Assembly (NCBI RefSeq): GCF_008360935.1
Contig: NZ_SRXO01000011.1
Coordinates: 148,185 to 212,184, forward strand
Origin: Siccirubricoccus phaeus
Lineage (GTDB): Bacteria > Pseudomonadota > Alphaproteobacteria > Acetobacterales > Acetobacteraceae
Direction: 5' to 3'
Length of the DNA: 64,000 nucleotides
The translations under genes and the position numbers were made by a program. The notes below the pieces were generated by a model that saw nothing but the letters and a program-made list of their open reading frames with translations, did not search any database and was not told where the DNA came from. Shown here piece after piece: positions 50,376 to 58,718 of the stretch (within the stretch, counting starts at the first letter, position 1; each line of letters begins with the position of its first letter).

Positions 50376-52648
50376 CACGCCGGCCCGTCCCGCAGGGCGC
50401 GCAGCTTCGCCAGCAGCGCCGAAGGGGTGGTGAACTCGCCGCCCAGCTCCTCCCGGAAGAAGCGGCAGAACCCCTCGATCCGCCCGAGCACGGCGCGGAG
50501 ATCGGCCGCAGAGCGGACATAGGGCGTATTGCCCACCTGCAGCGTCGGGCTGTGCAGGCTGAGGGTGAAGACCCGGAGCCCCCCCGCGTGCAGCTGCCGC
50601 GCCACGCGCCGCATCTGGGCCAGCTCGGCGCCCTCCGGCGAGAGGCGCATGGGGTAGAAGGCGTTGGCGCGGGCCGCCAGCCGGTCCAGCCCCAGCCGCT
50701 TGCCGGGGCGGCTGCGCAGCAGCGGCGCCACCCGCCCCGCCTGGCCATGCAGCCAGCCGAGCGGCGCCGCGGTGGTGGGCAGGGAAAGCATCCGGCCGCC
50801 GCTGCCGAACCAGCCGGGCCGGGCGGTGAAGCGGGTGAAATCCGGCCCGCCGAGCGCGGAGTAGTCGTACCAGGGGCAGATGCTGAGATCGATCTCGAAG
50901 CCCAGCGCCTCCAGCGCCGCCACGGTATTGGCGCCGAGCCCGTAGCGCCCGGCCTTGAAGATCCGCGGCGCCTGGCCGGTCAGCTCGGCGACGCGGCAGG
51001 TCAGGGTCTCCAGCTTCCGCCGTTCCAGCCAGGCGCCGATATTGCCGGAGAAGGAGTGCCAATCATCCTTCGGCTCGACGATGGGCGGCGTGGTCCAGCT
51101 ATGCAGGTGCACCCCCACCTCGCAGCCCGCTGCCGCCAGCTTTCGGACGATGCGCCCGCCCTCCGCATGCGTCGCCACCGGGTGGTCGATGACCAGGGTC
51201 GGGCGCAGGCCGAGCCGTTCGAAGAGCGGGAAGCTTTCCTCGATGCCGGAGATGGAGACGACGCGGCCGGTATCCGTCGCGATGCCGCGGTCCCAGTCGA
51301 AATCCGCCTCGGTGTCGATCACCACCTGCAGCAGCGGGCGCCAGTCGCGGGGCGTGTCCACCTCCCTGAGGCCGATGGCGGCGGGGCCGGCGGCCAGCCC
51401 GCCGCTGAACCGCACCGGCAGCTCCGGGATGGGCGGCGGCGCTGCGGCCCCAGCCGGGTCCTGGGCCGGGTCCCGGTACAGCGCGGCGTAGCGGGCGGCG
51501 AGCTGCGCCATGTCCAGGTTGCGCTCGACGAAATCCCGCCCCGCCTCCCCGATGCGCGCGGCCAGCGCCGGGTCGGCCCGCAGCCGCTCGACCGCCGCGA
51601 CGAATTGCCCCTGCGTCGCGGCGAGGAAGCCGGTGCGGCCGTGGTCGATGATGAAATCGGTGATGCCGGGCAGGAAGCAGGTGACGATGGGCAGGCTCCT
51701 GTCCATCGCCTCCAGGAAGACATTGCCGAAGCCCTCGGAGGTGGAGGCGAAGACGAAGAGGTCGGCCGCCAGGTACCAGGGCCGCGGATCGGCCTGGAAG
51801 CCGGCCAGCACCACCCGCTCGCCCAGCCCATGCGCGGCGATCGCCGCCGCCAGCTCCGCCGAGTAGTCGGGCTCCAGCGCCGGGCCGACGACGAGGAGGC
51901 GGACCCGGGGATCGGGGATGCCGGCCAGCGCCTCCACCAGGAAGCCGATATTCTTGCGGCGGGAGACGGAGCCGACATTGAGCAGCAGCGTGTCCCCCGG
52001 CGCGAGGCCGAGGGCCTGGCGCGCCGCCAGCCGGTCCCCGGGGCGGCGGCGCGGGCCGGGCTGCACCCCCTGGGGGATGAAGCGCAGCCGTGCCGGCCCC
52101 GTGGTCTCCAGCGCCCGGCGGAGGAGCTGCGGGCTGATGACGACATAGGCGCTGATGGCGTGCAGCAGCAGGCGGATCACCCCGCGGTTGCGCGGGCGGT
52201 ACTGTTCCAGCAGCTCGGTCGGGCTGTCGTTCAGCGTGCAGGAGAAGATGACCCGGACGCCGAGCAGGCGGGCGAGCAGATAGGCGGCGCAGTGGCGGTC
52301 CACATGGGAATGGAGGTGCAGCACCTCGTAGTGCCGGAGATGGAGCAGCAGCCAGCGCATCAGCGCCAGCCAGCCCCGCCGGTCCGGCCGGGCGCCGAGG
52401 TAGTGGACCGGGACGCCCTGGTGCAGCGCGCTGGCAGCCCCGTCCGCCGGCCGGGTCTCGTAGGCGAGGACCGCATGCTCGCTGCCCAGCGCCCGCAGCA
52501 GCGGGATGAGGCGCATGAAGTAGATGCCGTCCCCGGTATAGTCCGGGTGGAAGCGGCGATAGAGGTGCAGCACTCGCAGCCGGCGCGGGACGGCCTCGGC
52601 CTGGGCCGGGAGGGTGGCGGCTTCCGCCAGGGAAGTTCCGCTCGGCAC
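50375..52648 (-). CDS. Fusion of GT4 glycosyltransferase and polysaccharide deacetylase-like domain
   Basis: This 757-aa protein joins two enzymes. Residues ~20-400 are a GT4 (RVLHLYRRFHPDYTGDGIYF, LHLHSHVDRHCAAYL, LLNVGSVSRRKNIGFLVEAL, FASTSEGFGNVFLEAMDRSL). After a Pro/Ala linker (~400-430), residues ~440-757 look like a NodB-type deacetylase (LLQVVIDTEADFDWDRGI, EVGVHLHSWTTPP, FKAGRYGLGANTV, FTLSLHSPTLQVGNTPY). The two functions usually sit in separate adjacent genes. It starts at GTG 52648. The fusion suggests one sugar is added and deacetylated in sequence, which is inference. Confidence 0.88.
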   Translation of the reverse strand: MPSGTSLAEAATLPAQAEAVPRRLRVLHLYRRFHPDYTGDGIYFMRLIPLLRALGSEHAVLAYETRPADGAASALHQGVPVHYLGARPDRRGWLALMRWLLLHLRHYEVLHLHSHVDRHCAAYLLARLLGVRVIFSCTLNDSPTELLEQYRPRNRGVIRLLLHAISAYVVISPQLLRRALETTGPARLRFIPQGVQPGPRRRPGDRLAARQALGLAPGDTLLLNVGSVSRRKNIGFLVEALAGIPDPRVRLLVVGPALEPDYSAELAAAIAAHGLGERVVLAGFQADPRPWYLAADLFVFASTSEGFGNVFLEAMDRSLPIVTCFLPGITDFIIDHGRTGFLAATQGQFVAAVERLRADPALAARIGEAGRDFVERNLDMAQLAARYAALYRDPAQDPAGAAAPPPIPELPVRFSGGLAAGPAAIGLREVDTPRDWRPLLQVVIDTEADFDWDRGIATDTGRVVSISGIEESFPLFERLGLRPTLVIDHPVATHAEGGRIVRKLAAAGCEVGVHLHSWTTPPIVEPKDDWHSFSGNIGAWLERRKLETLTCRVAELTGQAPRIFKAGRYGLGANTVAALEALGFEIDLSICPWYDYSALGGPDFTRFTARPGWFGSGGRMLSLPTTAAPLGWLHGQAGRVAPLLRSRPGKRLGLDRLAARANAFYPMRLSPEGAELAQMRRVARQLHAGGLRVFTLSLHSPTLQVGNTPYVRSAADLRAVLGRIEGFCRFFREELGGEFTTPSALLAKLRALRDGPA

Positions 52649-53074
52649 GCGCGTCCTCTCCTCGGCTGGTCGCCTGCCTGGCCGGCAGGCGGGAAGGTGG
52701 TGGCGGGCGGGCCCCGGGCCGGTGGGGCCCCGGCTGCGGCCTTCGTTCGGCTCGCGGTACAGGGCTTCTAGCCCTGGGCGAAGGGCGCGGCTAGAGCATG
52801 CACCTGCTGTGGAATTTTATGACCGGAACGGCCTCCGCCTGACCGGAACGATCGCCGTTCCCGCCAGGCCGCGGCTGCTCTAATCTGGCGCGCCCGGCGC
52901 AGCCAGGGCGGAAAAGCCGGAGCGAGGCTTGGTCGCGCGCCCGTCCGGCCCGGGGCAGGGCGGGCGGCGGCGGGCGAGGCGGGATTCGGCATGCGGCAGG
53001 ACGGAATGGTGCGGCGGCGGCGGATCGGCGGCGGCCCGGCCCGCCGCGGCGCCTGAGCGAGGGAGCCCCGGCCC
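52649..53074. other. Divergent intergenic region with one dispersed repeat
   Basis: No gene is seen. A CTAGAGCATG...GCTCTAA-bounded repeat (52791-52883) contains the direct repeat TGACCGGAACG twice and a short AT-rich part (GGAATTTTATG). Its left end resembles the sequence at 63874 beside the IS630 transposase. Promoters for the divergent glycosyltransferase genes should lie here but none is obvious. Confidence 0.5.
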
Positions 53075-54067
53075 ATGCCGCCCGCCATCAGCGTCGTCAT
53101 CCCCAGCTACAACCGCGCGGCGCTGATCGGCGAAACGCTGGAGAGCGTCCTCGGCCAGTCGCAGCCGCCGGCAGAGGTGATCGTCGTCGATGACGGCTCC
53201 ACCGACGGCACCCAGGCGGTGCTGGAAAGCTTCGGCCCGCGGATCACCTGGTTCGGCATCCCGAATTCCGGCCAGCACGTGGCGATGAACACCGGGCTGC
53301 GCCGCGCCCGGGGCGAGCTGGTCGCCTTCTGCGACAGCGACGATCTCTGGCTGCCGGACCATCTGGCGCGGCTCGGCCGGCTGTTCCTGCTGGAGCCGGG
53401 GGTGACCGCCGCCTTCGGCAATTTCCGCATCCTGCGCGAAGGGGGGCTGGAGGAGGGGGATAAATTCGCCACCGCCCCGCCGGGCTACTGGGAGGGGATG
53501 GAGCGGCCGGAGCCCGGCTTCGGCCTGTTCCGGCAAGCCATCGTGGCGCGCATGGTGGGTTTCACGCCCTTCTTCCCCTCCGCCACCATGGTGCAGGCGG
53601 CGCGGTTCCGCGCCCTGGGCGGCTGGGACGAGGTGGTGGGGCGGGTGATGAGCATGGATTTCGCCACCACGCTGCTGCTGGCGGAACAGCCGCCGATCGG
53701 CATCTCCCTGCAGCCGACGGTCGCGGTGCGCAAGCATGCGGGGAATTTCTCCGGCGACGTGCAGAAGATGAATCTCGGCGATGCCGCCATCCTGGACTAC
53801 GCGCTGCGCACCCGGCCAAGCCTGGCACCGCTGGCCGGGCTGATCCGGGCGGATATCGCGAAGCGCCGGCTGGCGGCACTGGACACCGCCTTCGCGCGCC
53901 GGGACTACGCGGGGGTGGAGGAAATCCGGGCGCTGCTGGGCCCGGGGCGGCTGCCGGGGCGGGCGGCGCTGAAGGCGGCCATCGCGGCGTTGCCGGCGCC
54001 GCTGCGCGGGCCGCTGGCCGGGGCGCTGCTGGTGGCCGGAACGCTGAAGGGGAGGGTGAGGGGGTAG
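53075..54067 (+). CDS. GT2 family glycosyltransferase
   Basis: This 330-aa GT-A enzyme has SVVIPSYNRAALIGETLESV, VIVVDDGSTDGT, GQHVAMNTGLRRARGELVAF and the metal/nucleotide site FCDSDDLWLPDHL. A later segment (FPSATMVQAARFRALGGWDE) suits the acceptor side. It probably contributes to the polysaccharide made by the divergent genes at 49-52 kb. ATG 53075 follows GAGGGAG. Confidence 0.92.
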   Translation: MPPAISVVIPSYNRAALIGETLESVLGQSQPPAEVIVVDDGSTDGTQAVLESFGPRITWFGIPNSGQHVAMNTGLRRARGELVAFCDSDDLWLPDHLARLGRLFLLEPGVTAAFGNFRILREGGLEEGDKFATAPPGYWEGMERPEPGFGLFRQAIVARMVGFTPFFPSATMVQAARFRALGGWDEVVGRVMSMDFATTLLLAEQPPIGISLQPTVAVRKHAGNFSGDVQKMNLGDAAILDYALRTRPSLAPLAGLIRADIAKRRLAALDTAFARRDYAGVEEIRALLGPGRLPGRAALKAAIAALPAPLRGPLAGALLVAGTLKGRVRG

Positions 54068-54456
54068 AGCATGGGGGCTCCGCCCATTGGCGGCAGCGCC
54101 GCCAACCCCCGCCGGGGGGCGGACTGCCCCCGCGGACCCCGGCGTGAGTTGCGCACCGGCTAGAGCAGATCGCCGGAGGGCGGCATCGCCCGGAGGCGTG
54201 AATCTGCTCTACAATCCATAAGCTAGAGCGGTTTCGCGCTGCACAGTCAGCGTGAAGCCGCTCTAGCCGTCCCCCTGCGGATGAAGAATGTCCCGCCCCG
54301 GGGACATTGCATTCAAGGCGCTTTCCGCCTGGCCGGCGGGTTCAGCCGTCGGGTCCGAAGCCCAGACCGGGGTCCGGGGAGGAGTATCCTCCCCGGCGGG
54401 AGTGCAGAGGGCAGAGCCCTCTGCCGGGGGTGTCGGGGGCGGAGCCCCCGATCGCC
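54068..54456. repeat. Composite of hairpin elements and CTAG palindromes
   Basis: A hairpin element follows the GT2 stop (GGGGGCTCCGCCC, GGCGGCAGCGCCGCC, to about 54160). Next come two CTAG-flanked palindromes (AGAGCAGAT...ATCTGCTCT, 54164-54211, and AGAGCGGTTTC...AAGCCGCTCT, 54225-54264), close homologues of those at 46341-46442. From 54335 a reversed hairpin element (TCAGCCGTCGGGTCC, GGGGAGGAGTATCCTCCCC, AGAGGGCAGAGCCCTCT, GGGGGCGGAGCCCCC) runs to the M16 stop codon. Confidence 0.85.
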
Positions 54457-55722
54457 TCAGGCCGCCAGCCGCTCCATGATCAGCGGCAGGCCCGGCACCT
54501 TGCCGGCCGGGCCCAGCGCCGCCAGGGTCGGCGCGCCGCGGAAGGCGGCGGCGGCGGCTTCCTGCACCTGCTCGATGGTGACGGCGGCGATCTTCGCCTT
54601 GGTCTCCTCCACCGGAATGACGCGGCCATGCACCTGGATCTGCCGCGCCAACTGCTCCGTCCGGCTGCCGGTGCTTTCCAGGGACATCAGCAGGGAGGCG
54701 CGGAATTGCGCCTTGGCGCGGTCCAGCTCCTCCTGCGTCACATCCACCTGCACCTTGCGCAGCTCCTCCAAGGTGACGGGGACCAGCTCCTCCGCCTCCT
54801 TCTCCCCGGTCCCGGCATAGACGGCGAACAGGCCGCCGTCGCGGAAGGGATGGGCGAAGGAATAGATGGAGTAGACCAGCCCGCGCTTCTCCCGGATCTC
54901 CTGGAACAGCCGGGAGGACATGCCGCCGCCGAGCAGCGTGCTCAGCAGGAGGGAGGGGTAGTGCAGCCGGTCCTTGTAGCCGGTGGCGGGGAAGCCGAGG
55001 ACGATATGCACCTGGTCGAGGTCCCGCTCCTCGCGGAACTCGCCGCCGACATAGCGGGCGGCCTCCGGCGGGGCGGGGGCGACCTGGGGCAGGTCGGCGA
55101 AGTGCTTCTGCACCAGGTCCAGCAGGTGGTCATGGTCCAGGGCGCCGGCGGCGGCCACCACCATGCGCTCCGGGCCGTAATGGTGGCGCATGTACTCCAC
55201 CAGCGTCTCCCGCTGCATCTCGCGGATGACGTCCTCGGTGCCGAGGGTCGGGCGGCCCATGGGCTGGTCCGGATAGGCGGTCATCTGGAAATGGTCGAAG
55301 ACGATGTCGTCCGGCGTGTCGTTGGCCTGGCCGATCTCCTGCAGGATGACGCCGCGCTCGCGCTCCAGCTCCTCCGGCGCGAAGGTGGAATGCGTCAGGA
55401 TGTCGCCGATGATGTCGGCGGCGAGGGGGAGGTCCTCCTTCAGCACCTTGCAGTAATAGGCGGTGTTCTCCCGCGCCGTGTAGGCGTTGAGATGGCCGCC
55501 GACATTCTCGATCTCCCGCGCGATGGCGGCGGCGTCCCGCTTCTCCGTGCCCTTGAAGGCCATGTGTTCGAGGAAGTGAGAGACGCCGTTCTCCGCCGCC
55601 GTCTCGTTGCGGGTGCCGGTGGCGACATAGGCGCCGAAGGAGACGGTCTCCACCCGCGGCATGACCTCGGAGACCACGGTGAGGCCATTGGGCAGGCGGG
55701 TGAGGCGGACGGCGTCGGACAT
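54457..55722 (-). CDS. M16 family zinc metallopeptidase (processing-peptidase-like)
   Basis: This 421-aa protease has the inverted zinc motif HFLEH (His49, Glu52, His53) in NGVSHFLEHMAFKGTEKR, and the downstream Glu within ERERGVILQEIGQ. The C-terminal half has LGFPATGYKD and LLGGGMSSRLFQEIREKRGL, as in mitochondrial-type beta processing peptidases. It lies downstream of thrC and the DUF29 gene on the same strand, an order (thrC then M16) common in alphaproteobacteria. Substrates are unknown. Confidence 0.95.
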   Translation of the reverse strand: MSDAVRLTRLPNGLTVVSEVMPRVETVSFGAYVATGTRNETAAENGVSHFLEHMAFKGTEKRDAAAIAREIENVGGHLNAYTARENTAYYCKVLKEDLPLAADIIGDILTHSTFAPEELERERGVILQEIGQANDTPDDIVFDHFQMTAYPDQPMGRPTLGTEDVIREMQRETLVEYMRHHYGPERMVVAAAGALDHDHLLDLVQKHFADLPQVAPAPPEAARYVGGEFREERDLDQVHIVLGFPATGYKDRLHYPSLLLSTLLGGGMSSRLFQEIREKRGLVYSIYSFAHPFRDGGLFAVYAGTGEKEAEELVPVTLEELRKVQVDVTQEELDRAKAQFRASLLMSLESTGSRTEQLARQIQVHGRVIPVEETKAKIAAVTIEQVQEAAAAAFRGAPTLAALGPAGKVPGLPLIMERLAA

Positions 55723-55780
55723 GAAAAGCCTTGTGCGTGAGGAGGGGCGGCGGGGGGTGCCGCGGAACGGTAATATGGGG

Positions 55781-56254
55781 TCAGGCGGGGCCGCGGCCCA
55801 GGGTCTCGATCAGGGTGCGGAGATCGGCGGCTTCGTCCATGAGCTGGGCGAGGGTGAGGTCGGTGCGGTCGGGGATAGGGTGGGCGGGGGTGTCACCCTC
55901 GATCGCCAGCACGGCCCTGCGGGCGCGGGCGAAGCAGCGCTCCACCTCGATCTGCTGGGCCATGCTGGGCCGGTAGCGGTCCTGCGCCTGTTCCAGGAAG
56001 GTTGCCGCCTCGCTGCTCCAATGCATGCGGGCCGGGCTTTCGGGCCAGCGCGCCAGCTTCAGCGCATGCACCATGGCCTGGATCAGCAGCGACCGGACGG
56101 CGGCGATCTCGGAGAGACCCAAATCCTCGATCTCCTCGATCACATGCGCCCAGTCGAGGTCGTTCACCCTTTCCCCGGCCACGTGCCGGCGGAGGCGCTC
56201 CGCCTGCTGGCGGGACCAGGTGACGATGTCGGTCCGGTAGAGGTCATCGGGCAT
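55781..56254 (-). CDS. DUF29 family protein
   Basis: This 157-aa protein matches the DUF29 pattern: LYRTDIVTWSRQQAERLRRH near the start, DWAHVIEEIEDLGLSE in the middle and HALKLARWPE. DUF29 proteins are small, mostly helical and of unknown function, common in cyanobacteria and Acetobacteraceae. It is inserted between thrC (32 bp) and the M16 gene (58 bp), which are usually neighbours, so it may be a late insertion into the cluster. Confidence 0.85.
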   Translation of the reverse strand: MPDDLYRTDIVTWSRQQAERLRRHVAGERVNDLDWAHVIEEIEDLGLSEIAAVRSLLIQAMVHALKLARWPESPARMHWSSEAATFLEQAQDRYRPSMAQQIEVERCFARARRAVLAIEGDTPAHPIPDRTDLTLAQLMDEAADLRTLIETLGRGPA

Positions 56255-56286
56255 GGCGGGGCAAGCTTAGCACGGCCCGCCGCGCC

Positions 56287-57693
56287 TCAGGCATTCCGCC
56301 GGGCATGGGCCCGGACGAAGCCTTCCACCTGGGCCAGGTCGGCGGGCAGCAGGCTGAACCGCTCCTCGCGCTCGTACAGATCGGCCAGTCGGGCGGGCAG
56401 GGGCGGGCGGTGGCCGGTGGCCTGTTCCACAGCATCCGGGAATTTCGCCGGATGGGCGGTGGCGGCGACCACCACCGGAATGGCGTGGTCGGCCGGCGCC
56501 AGGGCGCGGGCGGCGGCGGTGCCGATGGCAGTGTGCGGGTCCGCCAGGTAGCCGGCGCCTTCCCATAGCCGGCGGATTTCCGCCAGCGTCCCGGCATCGT
56601 CCAGAGTGAAGCCGTGGAACAGGGCGGCCGCCCTGCGCCAGGCGGCATCCGGCACGGGCATGCGGCCCTCCGCCCGGAAGCGTTCCATGGTGGCGCGGGT
56701 GGCGGCGCCGTCGCGGCCCAGCAGCTCGAACAGCAGGCGCTCGAAATTGCTGCTCACCTGGATGTCCATGCTGGGGGAAAGGCTCGGCTCCACCGGCCGC
56801 ATGGTCATGTCGTTCGCCGCCAGGAAGCGGTGCAGGATGTCGTTGCGGTTGCTGCCGATGATCAGCCGCTCCACCGGCAGCCCCATCTGCCGCACCGCCC
56901 AGGCCGCCAGCACATTGCCGAAATTGCCGGTCGGCACGCTGAAACCCACCGGCCGGTCCGGGGCGCCGAGCGCCAGGGCGGCGGCGGCGTAATAGGGGAT
57001 CTGCGCCGCGATCCGCGCCCAGTTGATGGAATTCACCGCTGAAAGCTGCATCTCCCGGCGGAAGGGCGCGTCGTTGAACATCGCCTTCACCAGGTCCTGG
57101 CAGTCGTCGAAGCTGCCCTGGATGGCGAGGTTGGCGACGTTCGGCGCCAGCACCGTGGTCATCTGCCGGCGCTGCACCTCGCTGGTGCGGCCCTCCGGGT
57201 GGAGGATGACGATGTCGATCGCCTCGCGGTCCCGGCAGGCCTCGATGGCCGCCGAGCCGGTGTCGCCGGAGGTGGCGCCGACGATCGTCACCCGCTCCCC
57301 GCGCTTCGCCAGCACATGGTCGAACAGCCGGCCGAGAAGCTGCATCGCCATGTCCTTGAAGGCCAAGGTCGGGCCGTGGAACAGCTCCAGCGCGAAGGCG
57401 CGGTGGTCGAGCTGGACCAGCGGCGCCACGGCGGGGTGGCCGAAGCCGTAATAGGCGGCCTCTGTCATGCCGCGCAGGGTGGCGAGGCTCATCGCCTCCT
57501 CCCCGACGAAGGGGTGGATCAGCCTTGCGGCCAGTTCCGGATAGGGCAGCCCGCGCAGCCCCCGCCATTCGGCGGGGGAGAGGACCGGCCAGGCGGCGGG
57601 CAGGAACAGCCCGCCATCCTCGGCCAGGCCGGCGAGCAGGACGTCCTCGAAGCCGCGGGGCGCGGCCTCGCCGCGGGTGCTGAGATAGCGCAT
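56287..57693 (-). CDS. thrC: Threonine synthase
   Basis: This 468-aa PLP enzyme converts O-phosphohomoserine to threonine. The start MRYLSTRGEA with AEDGGLFLP is the canonical one, the PLP Lys113 lies in GPTLAFKDMAMQLLG, and ATSGDTGSAAIEAC plus VPTGNFGNVLAAW bind phosphate and cofactor. The size and YP-ELAA region fit the fungal/alphaproteobacterial class. It is the first gene of the thrC-DUF29-M16 group, so its promoter should lie in the repeat-filled gap 57694-57986, where I cannot see one clearly. Confidence 0.97.
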   Translation of the reverse strand: MRYLSTRGEAAPRGFEDVLLAGLAEDGGLFLPAAWPVLSPAEWRGLRGLPYPELAARLIHPFVGEEAMSLATLRGMTEAAYYGFGHPAVAPLVQLDHRAFALELFHGPTLAFKDMAMQLLGRLFDHVLAKRGERVTIVGATSGDTGSAAIEACRDREAIDIVILHPEGRTSEVQRRQMTTVLAPNVANLAIQGSFDDCQDLVKAMFNDAPFRREMQLSAVNSINWARIAAQIPYYAAAALALGAPDRPVGFSVPTGNFGNVLAAWAVRQMGLPVERLIIGSNRNDILHRFLAANDMTMRPVEPSLSPSMDIQVSSNFERLLFELLGRDGAATRATMERFRAEGRMPVPDAAWRRAAALFHGFTLDDAGTLAEIRRLWEGAGYLADPHTAIGTAAARALAPADHAIPVVVAATAHPAKFPDAVEQATGHRPPLPARLADLYEREERFSLLPADLAQVEGFVRAHARRNA

Positions 57694-57986
57694 GGCGGCG
57701 GAAGCTAGTGCAGATCGGGGCGGGGCGAAATCAGCGAGGGAGGCAAAGGTGAAACCAGGGGTGGGGGCTTCGCCCCCAAACCCTCAGCAGGAGGGCGTCG
57801 CGGGCAGTGCCCGCGACCCTGCACCTCCGCCTGGGGGAAGGCTTCCCCCCGACCCCGCCGTGAGTCGGCAGGTTCTACTGTCGGGCCCAAAACTCGGACC
57901 GGGGTCCGGGGCCAGGTCCTGGCCCCGGCGGGAGTGCAGAGGGCAGCGCCCTCTGCCGGGGGTATGGGGGCGGAGCCCCCATTCCT
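57694..57986. repeat. Two head-to-head multi-hairpin elements between thrC and hpnG
   Basis: Left part: GGGGGCTTCGCCCCC (57766-57780), GCGGGCAGTGCCCGC, GGGGGAAGGCTTCCCCCC, then GAGTCGGCAGGTTCTACTGTCGGGCCC (centre about 57870). Right part mirrors it: CCGGGGTCCGGGGCCAGGTCCTGGCCCCGG, AGAGGGCAGCGCCCTCT, GGGGGCGGAGCCCCC up to the hpnG stop. This shows the element's polarity best. Confidence 0.88.
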
Positions 57987-58649
57987 TCACGCCGCGAGCC
58001 CCAGCCCCGGCCCCGCCCGCCTGGCCGCGCCGCCCAGCGCGTCCAGCGCCATGCGGCTGCGCTTCGCCACCGTCAGCAGCGCCGGCAGCTCCCGCGGTCG
58101 CTTCAGCAGCGCCAGCGCCACGCGCCCCGCCGCCGGCCGGCCATCCGAGGTCAGCCCCACCGCCGCGGCTCCGGGCAGCACCTCCTCCGCCGTATCCGCC
58201 ACTGCCCGCAGCGCCGCGAAGGGCAGGCCGCGCCGCGCCGCGAAGGCCGCCGCCGCCTCGGTTTCCAGATCCACCACCATGGCACCCGTCGCGGCGTGCA
58301 GGGCGCGCTTCCGCGCCACCTCCCCTACCACCGCCGGCGCCCCGGCCACCATGCCCAGCCGCGCCCCGCAGGCCCGGGCCAGCGCCGCGGACCAGCCGAG
58401 ATGAGCCGCATAGGCTCCGCCCGGGCCGCGCACCCGGGTCGCCACCACCAGGTCGCCGCAGAGCAATTCCGGGTCCAGCCCGCCGGCGATGCCGAAGCTC
58501 AGCACGGCCCGGATATGCCGCGGCGCCGCTTCCAGCAGAGCGGGCAGGCGCAGCGGGTCGCCGCCGCTCACCACCACCGGCATGCCCGGCGGCAGCAGCC
58601 GGGCTTCGGACTGCATGCCCACCACGGCAAGGATGGCGGACGGAGTCAT
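57987..58649 (-). CDS. hpnG: Hopanoid-associated phosphorylase HpnG
   Basis: This 220-aa nucleoside-phosphorylase-like protein releases adenine from adenosylhopane to give phosphoribosylhopane. It has ILAVVGMQSEARLL, LSFGIAGGLDPELLCGDLVVA and the catalytic-region VVDLETEAAAAFAARRGLPF, FAALRAVADTAEE. ATG 58649 has GGAGG 8 bp upstream; the frame extends further to 58679 without family similarity. It follows shc, 69 bp downstream, in the hopanoid operon. Confidence 0.92.
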   Translation of the reverse strand: MTPSAILAVVGMQSEARLLPPGMPVVVSGGDPLRLPALLEAAPRHIRAVLSFGIAGGLDPELLCGDLVVATRVRGPGGAYAAHLGWSAALARACGARLGMVAGAPAVVGEVARKRALHAATGAMVVDLETEAAAAFAARRGLPFAALRAVADTAEEVLPGAAAVGLTSDGRPAAGRVALALLKRPRELPALLTVAKRSRMALDALGGAARRAGPGLGLAA

Positions 58650-58718
58650 CGCGGCGCCTCCCGTTATGCTGCGCCGCACACTAGGGCATCAATGCCGGTG
58701 ATCGGAAGGGCTGGCGGC

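Noticed and set aside
54281..55740. Plus-strand frames opposite the M16 peptidase
   Set aside because: They are shadows of a clear zinc peptidase gene and show no domain.
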